Assembly (NCBI GenBank): GCA_003223215.1
Contig: QHYH01000082.1
Span: 1 to 64,000 of the forward strand
DNA: 64,000 bases
DNA from: Acidobacteriota bacterium
Lineage (GTDB): Bacteria > Acidobacteriota > Terriglobia > Acidiferrales > UBA7541
Reading direction: 5' to 3'
This document shows, piece by piece, positions 18,046-26,435 of this stretch (its first letter is position 1; the number at the start of each line of letters is the position of its first letter). Made by a program: the position numbers and the translations under genes. The notes beneath the pieces were generated by a model. The model had not been told where the DNA came from, searched no databases, and saw only the letters and a program-made list of their open reading frames with translations.

Positions 18046-19785
18046 TCAATCTTCGAAATGAAACTGGATTTTAACCGTCACGTGCGCGGCAACGGCCCTG
18101 CCATTTAGCATGGCGGCCTGGTATTTGTAATTCTTAAGCGCTTGCAACGCCGGCCACCGCAACGACGGAGGCCCCGACAACACTTTTATAGCAGTAACGT
18201 TTCCGCCCGTGTCGATGATCGCGTCGATCACCACACTTCCGGTCTCGAAGTCCCGCAAATCATCGATCGAAGCAGTGGCCCGCTCCGATTTAATCAGCTT
18301 CGGCGGAACGTCGATGGAATTCGCGCCCAAAGCTTGGACGGAATTCGCCGGATTCGTCGGTAGGGAATGCGCAGGTGTCGTCTTAGCTATCGAAGCAGGG
18401 GGTATGTTTCTTTCTCTAGCCACCGGCTTCTCCACGACCACGATGGGCGCCGAGGAGTTGATGCCCTTCTCACTGCCACGTGTGGCTTTCACCGGAGTTT
18501 CACTCGACAACCCAGCGCCGGGAGCTGTTCCGTTCATCCGCGTTCCATTGATCTGCGTCGGGGCATTCGTCCCCGGAGTATGCGTCGCTGTCGATACCGG
18601 AGTCGTGACGCCGCCAGCCCAGGAGGAAACGGAGATCTTTTTGGGATGGTGTATCCCAGGGAGCCACCCCTTGTACCATGCTGTGCCGAGTAATGCGGCC
18701 AGAATGCTGCTCAGAATTGCCAGCCGAAGCATTCCCGCCCGAAATCCCGGAGTGAATTCCCCGCGCGCCCGGAAGGACCGCTTGGACGGTGGCAGCGACT
18801 TGCGAAAAACCAGAGTCGGCTTGGGCGCCGGCTTTCGCTCCGGGGGCGGCACCCAGGTCGGCTCTATCTCGGCGTCATGCGGCAAAGCTTGCGAGCCGAG
18901 GCTGATAGCTTGAGCATATTCAACGGGTCGACTGGGTTCCACCGGTTGCGGATGCGGCGAAGTTGCCGAAGAAAGTGCGGCAGAAGCAGGCGGAGTTGGC
19001 GTTGCTACGGAAGACCTCGCTGGTTCCGCCTGGGTTTCCCGCTGGTCCAACCGGCTCCGCAGCGCTTCGACTTCTTTCTTCAGCGCTTCCACTTCCGCCA
19101 GGTTCGGAGGCGGGGCAGCCTCATCAAGCTCATCTTCGGTCGTTTCGGCGGACGCAATCAATTCGGCAGCCACCTCTTCTTCTGCATCTTTAGGCAGCAG
19201 TGCGGTTGCGGCCGAGAATTCCGTCCCCCAAAATCCCGACGCGGCTTCAGTAAATTCCAGCTCCACATAGCACTCGGTGGGGCGGTAGGTGCGCTTTCGT
19301 ATCACTTGCGCGACCACCTCACGCTTTGATTCTTCGTTGGTCAAGAAAAGAAGCTGTCCAGGGGTCACGGCCGCAGCCAGCCGGATCACTGCGCCCTTTT
19401 CAAAAACCAGCACCGTGGTGGTGTTTTCGCCAAATAAATCGCGCTCTTCCGAGGCGTTTCCCGCCCGCGCGCCGGTGACCTTTACCCGTATTTCGCGAGC
19501 CAGGGCGTTGACCCTTGGGAGAGGTTTGGTTTTCAGTGGTGCGGCTGAGTCCCCCTCGGACTCCACGGGAGCCTGGTTAGCCGAGACGCCTGTCTTCGAG
19601 GCGGTTTTGCCCGGTCCTCCCGACGCAGGACCTCGCCCGTTGCTGTCTTCTCGATAGGAATCGACGGCAACCTCCTCCGGCGAGGAGTTCGAAGCCGCCT
19701 GTGACGGCAACACTGTTGAAGAGGTTCGGTCCTCTGCGGAAGACAAATCCGTTGTCCTTTGTACGCCGGGGCCACCGAGCGCCAC
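18046..19785 (-). CDS. PilZ-like domain, coiled coil, membrane segment and TonB C-terminus
   Basis: A 579-residue multi-domain protein. Residues about 90-195 resemble acidobacterial PilZ domains (TPGQLLFLTNEESKREVVAQV, CYVELEFTEAASGFWG), although the RxxxR c-di-GMP motif is not clear. A short coiled coil follows near 232-255, then a Pro/Ser/Thr-rich linker, one transmembrane segment near residues 350-370 (MLRLAILSSILAALLGTAW) and a long periplasmic linker. The C-terminal TonB-like domain includes DTGGNVTAIKVLSGPP and ALQALKNYKYQAA. This would place a possible nucleotide-sensing head in the cytoplasm and a TonB end in the periplasm. The partner receptor is unknown. Confidence 0.75.
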   Translation of the reverse strand: MALGGPGVQRTTDLSSAEDRTSSTVLPSQAASNSSPEEVAVDSYREDSNGRGPASGGPGKTASKTGVSANQAPVESEGDSAAPLKTKPLPRVNALAREIRVKVTGARAGNASEERDLFGENTTTVLVFEKGAVIRLAAAVTPGQLLFLTNEESKREVVAQVIRKRTYRPTECYVELEFTEAASGFWGTEFSAATALLPKDAEEEVAAELIASAETTEDELDEAAPPPNLAEVEALKKEVEALRSRLDQRETQAEPARSSVATPTPPASAALSSATSPHPQPVEPSRPVEYAQAISLGSQALPHDAEIEPTWVPPPERKPAPKPTLVFRKSLPPSKRSFRARGEFTPGFRAGMLRLAILSSILAALLGTAWYKGWLPGIHHPKKISVSSWAGGVTTPVSTATHTPGTNAPTQINGTRMNGTAPGAGLSSETPVKATRGSEKGINSSAPIVVVEKPVARERNIPPASIAKTTPAHSLPTNPANSVQALGANSIDVPPKLIKSERATASIDDLRDFETGSVVIDAIIDTGGNVTAIKVLSGPPSLRWPALQALKNYKYQAAMLNGRAVAAHVTVKIQFHFED

Positions 19786-19975
19786 TCTGCAAATGGAATC
19801 AGACCGCCGACCGCTGCCTCAAAACAGGCAGCTCGCCAAGCATATCATCTTTTCACTCGTGCTGATCCAGTCGCTATAGTACCAACGTACTGCCGTGCGC
19901 AAACAACATACCGAAAGCTTTTGAAATTCGCCGACGGCGAACCCCATTGATCAGCCATTTTCCGAGATCGCCGCC

Positions 19976-20713
19976 TCAAAGCGCCAGAGAACGGGCGATT
20001 CGAAAACCGTAGTCGGCGTATTGGAACGGCGGCGGAATGCTCGAGCGCGCCGCGTTTCGACTCACCTTGATGTGATGCCTCCAGGAACCACCCCGCGAAG
20101 CCTTTCGCGTGCCATCGCTTGGTCCTTGCGGATTTCGATTGGGAGAGTAGCTGTAGTAGTTGGCGTCGTACCAATCGGCGCACCATTCGTGCACGTTGTC
20201 TCCCATGTTCGAGAGCCCGTATGCGTTTGTCGCATAGAGACCGACTGGCTCCGGCCCGCTTTTCCAGCGGTTGGCATAATCGGGAAGCGCGTCCGGCGGC
20301 GAGTTTCCCCAAGGATACGCGGATCCCTCGATGCCTCCGCGGGCCGCGCTTTCCCATTCGGCTTCCGTCGGCAAACGATACCGTTTGCTGGTAATGGCGC
20401 TCAGCCAATCGCAATAGGCTGCGGCTTCATACCAGGACACCGCCGCCACCGGCATTTTCGGGTCATTGAAATTCGGATCGCTCCAACAGGGGGGCGCGGA
20501 AGCAGGCGTCGCGTCGAGAAAGCACTGATACTCTGCGTTCGTCACCTGATACGCGGCCAATTCGAAGGAATCGACCCACACGCGATGGAGTGGCTTCTCG
20601 TCACCGCGACCCGTTTCGCATCCCATCCAGAACCACTGCTCGGGGATCCGAACCATAATGGGTTCAATGAAACGCAACCCTGCGCCGCTCAGCTTTGTTG
20701 ATGCTGCAGTCAC
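19976..20713 (-). CDS. SUMF1/FGE-sulfatase-fold protein lacking the catalytic cysteines
   Basis: A 245-residue formylglycine-generating-enzyme-fold protein: IPEQWFWMGC, PLHRVWVDSFELAAYQVTN, RLPTEAEWESAARGG, GDNVHEWCADWY and YGFRIA. True FGEs have a copper-binding Cys pair in the segment after RGGS; here it reads RGGSWRHHIKVSRNAARS with no Cys. So it is probably a SUMF1-domain protein with another (binding or oxidase-unrelated) role. No signal peptide is evident. A start at the second in-frame Met (MVRIPEQ) is possible. Confidence 0.85.
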   Translation of the reverse strand: MTAASTKLSGAGLRFIEPIMVRIPEQWFWMGCETGRGDEKPLHRVWVDSFELAAYQVTNAEYQCFLDATPASAPPCWSDPNFNDPKMPVAAVSWYEAAAYCDWLSAITSKRYRLPTEAEWESAARGGIEGSAYPWGNSPPDALPDYANRWKSGPEPVGLYATNAYGLSNMGDNVHEWCADWYDANYYSYSPNRNPQGPSDGTRKASRGGSWRHHIKVSRNAARSSIPPPFQYADYGFRIARSLAL

Positions 20714-20758
20714 TCTGTTGTTTCTCCTTGCGTCGAAGAGCGAACCATTTTCCCATCT

Positions 20759-22372
20759 TCAGATGCCTGTGATTCTTCCGGAGTCGTCCACGTCAATCGA
20801 TGCGGCTCGAGAAACCCTGGGCAGCCCCGGCATGAGCATCATGTTGCCCGAAATCACCACAACAAACCCGGCGCCGGCGGAGAGCGACGCGCTCGTCACG
20901 TTTAGAGTCCAACCACTGGGCGCCCCGAGTAGCTTGGGGTTGTCTGACAGGGAATACTGGGTCTTTGCCATGCAAACCGGCAGTTTTCCATAGCCCCAGT
21001 CCGAGAACTGTTTCAGCTTCGCGCCAGCCGCCTCTGAGAATTTCACGCCGTCCGCTCCGTAAATCTTTTGCGCCGCTTTCTTGATTTTATCGACAAGCGG
21101 CTCTTCAAACGAATACAACGCATGGATGCCGGGCGAAGGGCTTTTCTCAATGATCTCGATCACTTTTTCCGCCAGTTCTTTCGCTCCCGGGCCTCCCTTC
21201 GCGTAACCCTCCGACAGCGCCGCGGTAAGGCCGCGCTCCCCGCAGTAAGCCGCCAATCGCTTTAGATCGGATTCCGAATCGTCCGGAAAGCGATTGATAG
21301 CAGCAACGATCGGCACGCCAAAATTCTTCAGGATTTCAATATGCTTTCCCAGATTGGGCAACCCACGTTCGAGGTCTCCCTCTCCCTGGTTCTTCATGCT
21401 CCGCACCGTCGTGACCAGTACCGCAGCCGAAGGCACGATGCCCGACTGCTGCATGACGATGTCGAAATATTTCTCCGCGCCCAGATCGGCGGCAAATCCG
21501 CATTCGTTGACCACGTAATCGGCCAGACGCAGTCCCATCTCCTGGCAGATGACGCTGCTCGTGCCGTGCGCGATGTTTCCGAAGGGCCCGGCATGGACAA
21601 AAGCGGGCGTGCCGTCGGTAGTTTGCACCAGATTGGGAAGAATCGCTTCATTCAAAAGCGCCATCATGCCGCCGGTGGCAGCCAAATCTCTGGCGCGAAC
21701 CGGTTTCCCGTCTCGCGTAACGCCAACGACGACAGCATCCAGTCGGGTGCGAAGGTCCTTGCGGTCTTTCGCAAGCGCGACAATGGCCATAATTTCCGAG
21801 GCGGCGGTAATGAGGAATCCGCCCTGCCGTCCTGCGCCCTCCTTTTTTGAGTCGAGGGAAAGAGTGATGTGGCGCAGCGCGCGGTCGTTCATATCCAGGG
21901 CGCGCGGCCAGGCTATCTGGTTTGGATCGAGGTGGAGCTCATTGCCATGGAAGAGATGGGCGTCCACCAGCGCCGCGAGCAAATTGTGGGCTGAGCCGAT
22001 GGCGTGGAAATCACCGTTGAAATGAAGATTGATTTTCGAGCTCGGCTCGATTTGAGAAAGTCCGCCCCCCGCAGCGCCCCCTTTCATTCCGAACACCGGG
22101 CCGAGCGATGGCTCACGCGAAGTAATAACGACCTTTTTGCCGATATGCGCAAGCCCCTGCGTCAGGCTGATAGAAGTGACGGTCTTGCCTTCACCGGCGG
22201 CGGTAGGGGTCGTGGCCGTGACGACGATCAGTTTGCCGCGGCGCTTGAAACCGGGATCGGAAAGAAGCTCGAGCCGGACTTTGCCGCGATCCGAGCCGAT
22301 CTGCTCGAAATATTGATCAGGAAGTTCGAGTTTGCGTGCTACCGCTTGAATCGGGAGAAGAGATTTTGACAT
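20759..22372 (-). CDS. fhs: Formate-tetrahydrofolate ligase
   Basis: A 537-residue ATP-dependent 10-formyl-THF synthetase. The N-terminal P-loop-like ATP site TTPTAAGEGKT, SREPSLGPVFGMKGGAAGGG, HFNGDFHAIGSAHNLLAA and the C-terminal GDIL-like end (VVISGNMMLMPGLPR) are all present. The frame is open upstream, but MSKSLLPIQ at 22372 is the natural start and matches the family's N-terminus. It supplies C1 units for purine or formyl-Met synthesis, or for formate assimilation. No other Wood-Ljungdahl gene is adjacent, although the KorAB ferredoxin enzyme lies 3 kb away. Confidence 0.95.
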   Translation of the reverse strand: MSKSLLPIQAVARKLELPDQYFEQIGSDRGKVRLELLSDPGFKRRGKLIVVTATTPTAAGEGKTVTSISLTQGLAHIGKKVVITSREPSLGPVFGMKGGAAGGGLSQIEPSSKINLHFNGDFHAIGSAHNLLAALVDAHLFHGNELHLDPNQIAWPRALDMNDRALRHITLSLDSKKEGAGRQGGFLITAASEIMAIVALAKDRKDLRTRLDAVVVGVTRDGKPVRARDLAATGGMMALLNEAILPNLVQTTDGTPAFVHAGPFGNIAHGTSSVICQEMGLRLADYVVNECGFAADLGAEKYFDIVMQQSGIVPSAAVLVTTVRSMKNQGEGDLERGLPNLGKHIEILKNFGVPIVAAINRFPDDSESDLKRLAAYCGERGLTAALSEGYAKGGPGAKELAEKVIEIIEKSPSPGIHALYSFEEPLVDKIKKAAQKIYGADGVKFSEAAGAKLKQFSDWGYGKLPVCMAKTQYSLSDNPKLLGAPSGWTLNVTSASLSAGAGFVVVISGNMMLMPGLPRVSRAASIDVDDSGRITGI

Positions 22373-22486
22373 AGAAAGTCGTGGGGCTGTCGGCGCCAAA
22401 CAGATCCAAGCACGGGAAAAAAGATTAACACAGGTTTGATACACCGCTCAAAAACTATGGCATCGGGATGCATCGGGATGACAACG

Positions 22487-23551
22487 CTAGCGTGTCGGCT
22501 CAAGATCCAGCTTCTGGATGCGCCAGTTGAGAAGCTCCGCGACAAAGAGCTCGTTCTCGTTGGGGCAGGCGATCTCGTGGATCCAGCCAAACTGGCCAAG
22601 CTGCTTGCCGGACTTGCCCAGAACGCCGAGAACTTTGCCGTCGAGAGTTAGCTTGTAGATGCGGCCCGGAAAAGCGTCCGAAGCGTAGAGAACTTGATTC
22701 GGTCCGGGCGTGATGCAGAGGGCCCAGGGCGCGCCGGGCGACATGGTGCCGGCAGTGGAGGCAGGCTTATTGCCGATGGCGGGGCGGGCATCGGCGGGAG
22801 CGGGCACGTCAATGGTGAACTGGCGGAGAAATTTTCCTGCTGTGTCGAAAACCTGGATGCGGCGGTTGCCCCGATCGGCGATGTAGATATGATCGTGCGC
22901 ATCGACGGCGATGCTGTGCGGGGTGTTGAATTGGCCCGGCCCAGCTCCGGGCTCGCCCCAAGACATCAGCCAGTTGCCCTCCTTATCTACTTTGGCAACT
23001 CGCGAATTGACGTAGCCGTCGCTAATGTAGGCGTTCCCGGCGGAGTCCCAGGCAACGTCGGTCACCTGGCGAAACATGCCGTCGACCGGCGGCAGCGGCG
23101 GCCTCACATGCTTCAGCGGCTCGGTACCCTCGTCTGAAGCCTCTTGCTTGCGGCCGAACACCAGCGCGACACGGCCGGCAGGATTGAACTTGATCACCAT
23201 GTCCGAGCCCTTGTCCGTCGCCCAAATGTTGCCCTCTTGATCGGCTTTCACGGTGTGCGCAAAGGACCAGGCATAAAGGTTGTGCCCGATCTCGCGCAGG
23301 AATTTTCCGTCGGGAGTGAATTCAAGCAGTTGCGCGGCCGCTGCGGCATAGGCAGGCCCGGTGGTGTTGCCCCGGGAGAACACAAAGATGTGGCCCTGCG
23401 AATTCACCGCAACGCCCGTGACTTCGCCAAGATAGAGGTCGGGCGGGAGTTGCAGAAAATCCGGAGCGGAGTGGAAGCGAATTTCCGGCGGCTGCTGAGC
23501 GAAAGCAGGCGTCGCGAACACCAGCGCGCACGCAAGGAAAAAGTGTTTCAT
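22487..23551 (-). CDS. Secreted NHL-repeat beta-propeller protein
   Basis: A 354-residue protein with a clear signal peptide (1-18, ending AFAQQ) and repeated NHL blades: VTGVAVNSQGHIFVFSRG, VKADQEGNIWATDKGSDMVIKF, VAWDSAGNAYISDGYVNSRVAKVD, IAVDAHDHIYIADRGNRRIQVFD. The overall look is like the peptidyl-alpha-hydroxyglycine amidating lyase-like NHL family common in Acidobacteriota, where the enzymatic role is generally unproven. It is likely periplasmic or secreted. No operon partner is clear. Confidence 0.82.
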   Translation of the reverse strand: MKHFFLACALVFATPAFAQQPPEIRFHSAPDFLQLPPDLYLGEVTGVAVNSQGHIFVFSRGNTTGPAYAAAAAQLLEFTPDGKFLREIGHNLYAWSFAHTVKADQEGNIWATDKGSDMVIKFNPAGRVALVFGRKQEASDEGTEPLKHVRPPLPPVDGMFRQVTDVAWDSAGNAYISDGYVNSRVAKVDKEGNWLMSWGEPGAGPGQFNTPHSIAVDAHDHIYIADRGNRRIQVFDTAGKFLRQFTIDVPAPADARPAIGNKPASTAGTMSPGAPWALCITPGPNQVLYASDAFPGRIYKLTLDGKVLGVLGKSGKQLGQFGWIHEIACPNENELFVAELLNWRIQKLDLEPTR

Positions 23552-23598
23552 CGGATGCGACCTCCTCGGCGCTCCGCATCATACCCGGGTTTGCGCCG

Positions 23599-23985
23599 TC
23601 AGTCTCCGGTCAACGATTTGTATTGAGCTGCGGTTAGGGGAACCACGGAAAGGCGGCCCTGCCGAACCAGCGGCGAATCAGCGAAGAGCTTATTGCCCTT
23701 GATTTGCGCGAGACTCGTAGGTTTTGCCAGTGGTTTTCCTGCCTTGATGGTGACCACGGGGTTCTTGGGATTAGAAGCGTCCACGGAAACCACGGTGGCA
23801 GTGCCGACAGCGGTTTTTTGATCGCCGGTCTCGTAGATGATGAGTCGCGTGCCCGGCGTCATCTCGCGAAGGTTTCTGAGCGCCACGGGATTCGAAACGC
23901 CATCCCACTCGGTGACCTTGTCGCGTTCGAGATCGGCAAAAGAATATCCGGAAGGTTCGGTCTTGAGCAGATAGTCCGAGGCCAT
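23599..23985 (-). CDS. EVE-domain (PUA-like) protein
   Basis: A 128-residue single-domain protein: YLLKTEPSGYSFADLERD, WDGVSNPVALRNLREM, GTRLIIYETGDQKTAVGTATV and the closing GRLSVVPLTAAQYKSL. EVE domains share the PUA-like fold and bind modified nucleic-acid bases (the family of human THYN1). It could act on modified DNA or RNA. No restriction genes are nearby, so a housekeeping role is more likely here than a defence role. Confidence 0.9.
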   Translation of the reverse strand: MASDYLLKTEPSGYSFADLERDKVTEWDGVSNPVALRNLREMTPGTRLIIYETGDQKTAVGTATVVSVDASNPKNPVVTIKAGKPLAKPTSLAQIKGNKLFADSPLVRQGRLSVVPLTAAQYKSLTGD

Positions 23986-24171
23986 TGGTGCGCCGCCTTT
24001 TCCAAGCGAAGTGAGCGGTTATTCTACACGCGCGGCGGATGTCGGCTCAACTTCAGCGACTATCACACTATCAGCGTTCTTCTTTTGCTCTTTGTCAACG
24101 TGCTCTCGGTTTTTCGTTGACCTCACCATTGCCCCTCCAGTATATTTCCCCTGGCCCCGCTTGGAGGCTTG

Positions 24172-24888
24172 ATGACGCGCTCGCGCGTGCCCGAAAGCTT
24201 TGTGATTGCCCGTGCCGCTCTCGCTATTTTGCTCTCGCTGGCGCTTTTGGTTTCAACCCTCTGGGCCGCTTCGTCCGCTGTGCTAGGAACCGTGGTTTTC
24301 GCCGATCGCGCTCGCGTGGGCGACGCCGGCATCTCTGCGGGGGCGACGGTCTTTAGCGGTGATCGCCTCAGCACGGATCATGTGGGTACGGTTCAAGTAC
24401 GCGTTCGTGCGGCGCGCTTGCTTCTGGCCAGTTCAAGTAGCGCCACGCTGGCCCAAGAGGAGCCGGGCCCTTCGGCCACTCTTACCGCAGGCACCGCCAC
24501 GTTCTCGACCGCAAACTCGAAAGCTTTCACCCTTCACGTGGCTAGCGCGGTCCTCCGACCGAACACGGACCAACCTACCGTCGGGAAAGTGACCGTGTTA
24601 GGCTCCAACGAACTCATCGTGAAAGGCATCCGCGGCTCCCTTGAGATTGCTGTCGAAGACGATGTTCGTGAAATTCCTGAGGGCGCCGCTTATCGCGTGG
24701 TTCTGGACAGGAATGCTCCGGAACCGCAAGGTCCGCGCGGCGCCGGAACGAAGGGCATGGGCGGCCCTCCTATCAAGGGAGCCAAGAGCAAGTTCATCTG
24801 GTACGCGATTGCCATCTCGGGCGGCGTAACGATTTGGGTAGCTCACGAAGCCACGGAAAGCTGCAAGAAACCCCACGACCACTGTTAG
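24172..24888 (+). CDS. Secreted FecR-like domain protein
   Basis: A 238-residue protein with an N-terminal signal or anchor (hydrophobic 15-32). A beta-rich region follows (VLGTVVFADRARVGDAGISAGATVFSGDRLSTD, then VQVRVRAARLLLASSS) that resembles the FecR/stress-sensing beta-helix found in many acidobacterial exported proteins. A hydrophobic stretch lies near the C-terminus (FIWYAIAISGGVTIWVAH). It may be anchored in the inner membrane facing the periplasm. ATG at 24172 follows TTGGAGG; a TTG one codon earlier is less likely. The function is unknown. Confidence 0.6.
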   Translation: MTRSRVPESFVIARAALAILLSLALLVSTLWAASSAVLGTVVFADRARVGDAGISAGATVFSGDRLSTDHVGTVQVRVRAARLLLASSSSATLAQEEPGPSATLTAGTATFSTANSKAFTLHVASAVLRPNTDQPTVGKVTVLGSNELIVKGIRGSLEIAVEDDVREIPEGAAYRVVLDRNAPEPQGPRGAGTKGMGGPPIKGAKSKFIWYAIAISGGVTIWVAHEATESCKKPHDHC

Positions 24889-24940
24889 CCAAACTGCACG
24901 TCCTAGTTAGACGTTTCTTGGTGCTACGACTCCTCCAAGA

Positions 24941-25393
24941 TCAGCGCGTAATCAAAGTCGATTGGCTGGCAATGCATTCCCATCGGCCGTTTTGATCCAG
25001 CCAGACGTTCGTAAAGCGCCCCCGCCGGGAAAAAGGCTTGCCTTTTTGAATGCCTTTGTCCCGGTAGATGCCGGTGCTGACTGCCACACCGTTGCCGTAC
25101 AGGTGGACGGTCACGCCCTCGTTGTTGATCTGCTCTCCGGCAATGTCTCCGCTCTTCACGCTTGCCAGAAATTGCTGCTTCGTGCTGATGGATCCGTCGT
25201 AATCGACATAAACGAGATTCTCGGCCAGCAGGTTTGCGAGCGCGTTGCCGTCTTTGTTTTGCTCAGCTTGATCCCACGCCGACTCGAGCGCAATGATTCT
25301 TCCCTCTTCCCCGCTGGGTTTTGCCGGCTGTTGCGCCTTCCCAAAAACCGCGCACACGCAAAGCAAGGAAAGCACGGAAGCAACCGCCTTCAT
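24941..25393 (-). CDS. Secreted DUF4440/SnoaL-like (NTF2-fold) protein
   Basis: A 150-residue protein with a signal peptide (1-19, AVFGKAQQ) and an NTF2-like alpha+beta barrel. Features are IIALESAWDQAEQNKDGNALANLLAENLVYVDYDG, VKSGDIAGEQ, and the closing GRFTNVWLDQNGRWECIASQSTLI, which fits DUF4440. These proteins usually have no assigned reaction. It is a single gene. Confidence 0.8.
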   Translation of the reverse strand: MKAVASVLSLLCVCAVFGKAQQPAKPSGEEGRIIALESAWDQAEQNKDGNALANLLAENLVYVDYDGSISTKQQFLASVKSGDIAGEQINNEGVTVHLYGNGVAVSTGIYRDKGIQKGKPFSRRGRFTNVWLDQNGRWECIASQSTLITR

Positions 25394-25511
25394 AGACGAA
25401 CCTCCTCAAGCAGGTTTCGAACATGAGAAACACATCGATTCTAAGGGAGACGGTTTGGCGGAACGGCCAAAAACTCGGCGTCTTGCAGATAACCAGTTTC
25501 CGGCGCTGTTC

Positions 25512-26408
25512 TTACATCAGTTCTTCAATAAAGCTGCGCGCCACGTCGGCGGGCACGCGCAGTTCGCCATGCAACAATGGGCCTTCGTTGAGGACCGGCT
25601 CTGCGGCATGCAAAGCCGGCAAGTCAGTACGCTCAAAGAACTTCCCGATGGGTATTTCTTCTCCCCACAGCAGTGACTTCTCCATCGCGGCAGTCCAGTC
25701 GGTTGCATCGTAGCCAGAGTCATCCTCGAGTTTTTTCACGCGCGGCCGATACCACTGGTAGGTATTGTCGAAGTTATAGGTTACGCAAGGGCTGAATACG
25801 TCTAGAAACGAGAAGCCTTTGTGTTCGATGCCCTGCTTGATCAGGTCGGTGAGATGTTTTTGGTCGCCGCTGAAACCGCGCGCCACAAAAGTAGCGCCCG
25901 CGGCTAGCGCCATCGAAATAGGGTTCACCGGCGCTTCGATATTGCCGAACGGCATGCTTTTCGTTTTCATCCCAATGCGGCTGGTCGGCGAAGTCTGGCC
26001 GGTGGTGAGCCCGTAAATCTGATTGTCCATCACGATGTACAGCAGGTCCACGTTGCGCCGCATGGTGTGAATGAAATGGTTGCCGCCAATGCCAAAACCG
26101 TCGCCGTCTCCGCCGGTCACCAACACCGTTAAGTCGTGATTTGCCAACTTCAGGCCGGTCGCCACGGCAAGCGCCCTTCCATGCAGGGTGTGCATCCCGT
26201 ACGTGTTGATGAACCCGGGAAGATTGGAGGAGCAGCCGATGCCGCTGATGGCCACAACGTTGTGATTGGGAATCTGCAGGTCGACGAGCGCCTTCTGAAT
26301 CGCCGCCAGCACCCCGAAGTCGCCGCACCCCGGGCACCAGTCGGGATCAACCCTGCCTTTCAAATCGGCCACCGTCAGTTGACTTGCTCGCTGTACGCCT
26401 GTAGCCAT
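25512..26408 (-). CDS. korB: 2-oxoacid:ferredoxin oxidoreductase, beta subunit
   Basis: A 298-residue thiamine-pyrophosphate subunit. DWCPGCGDFGVLAAIQKAL carries Cys residues near the N-terminus; TPP/Mg-binding GGDGDGFGIGGNHF, then DNQIYGLTTGQTSPTS follow. It oxidatively decarboxylates a 2-oxoacid (2-oxoglutarate or pyruvate) with CoA and reduces ferredoxin. It starts 28 bp after the alpha gene stop, forming the kor operon. The specific substrate cannot be read; Kor is used because the fused alpha/gamma subunit is typical of 2-oxoglutarate enzymes. Confidence 0.9.
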   Translation of the reverse strand: MATGVQRASQLTVADLKGRVDPDWCPGCGDFGVLAAIQKALVDLQIPNHNVVAISGIGCSSNLPGFINTYGMHTLHGRALAVATGLKLANHDLTVLVTGGDGDGFGIGGNHFIHTMRRNVDLLYIVMDNQIYGLTTGQTSPTSRIGMKTKSMPFGNIEAPVNPISMALAAGATFVARGFSGDQKHLTDLIKQGIEHKGFSFLDVFSPCVTYNFDNTYQWYRPRVKKLEDDSGYDATDWTAAMEKSLLWGEEIPIGKFFERTDLPALHAAEPVLNEGPLLHGELRVPADVARSFIEELM

Positions 26409-26435
26409 GTGCGTCTCCTTCCTCCCATTCAGCGC

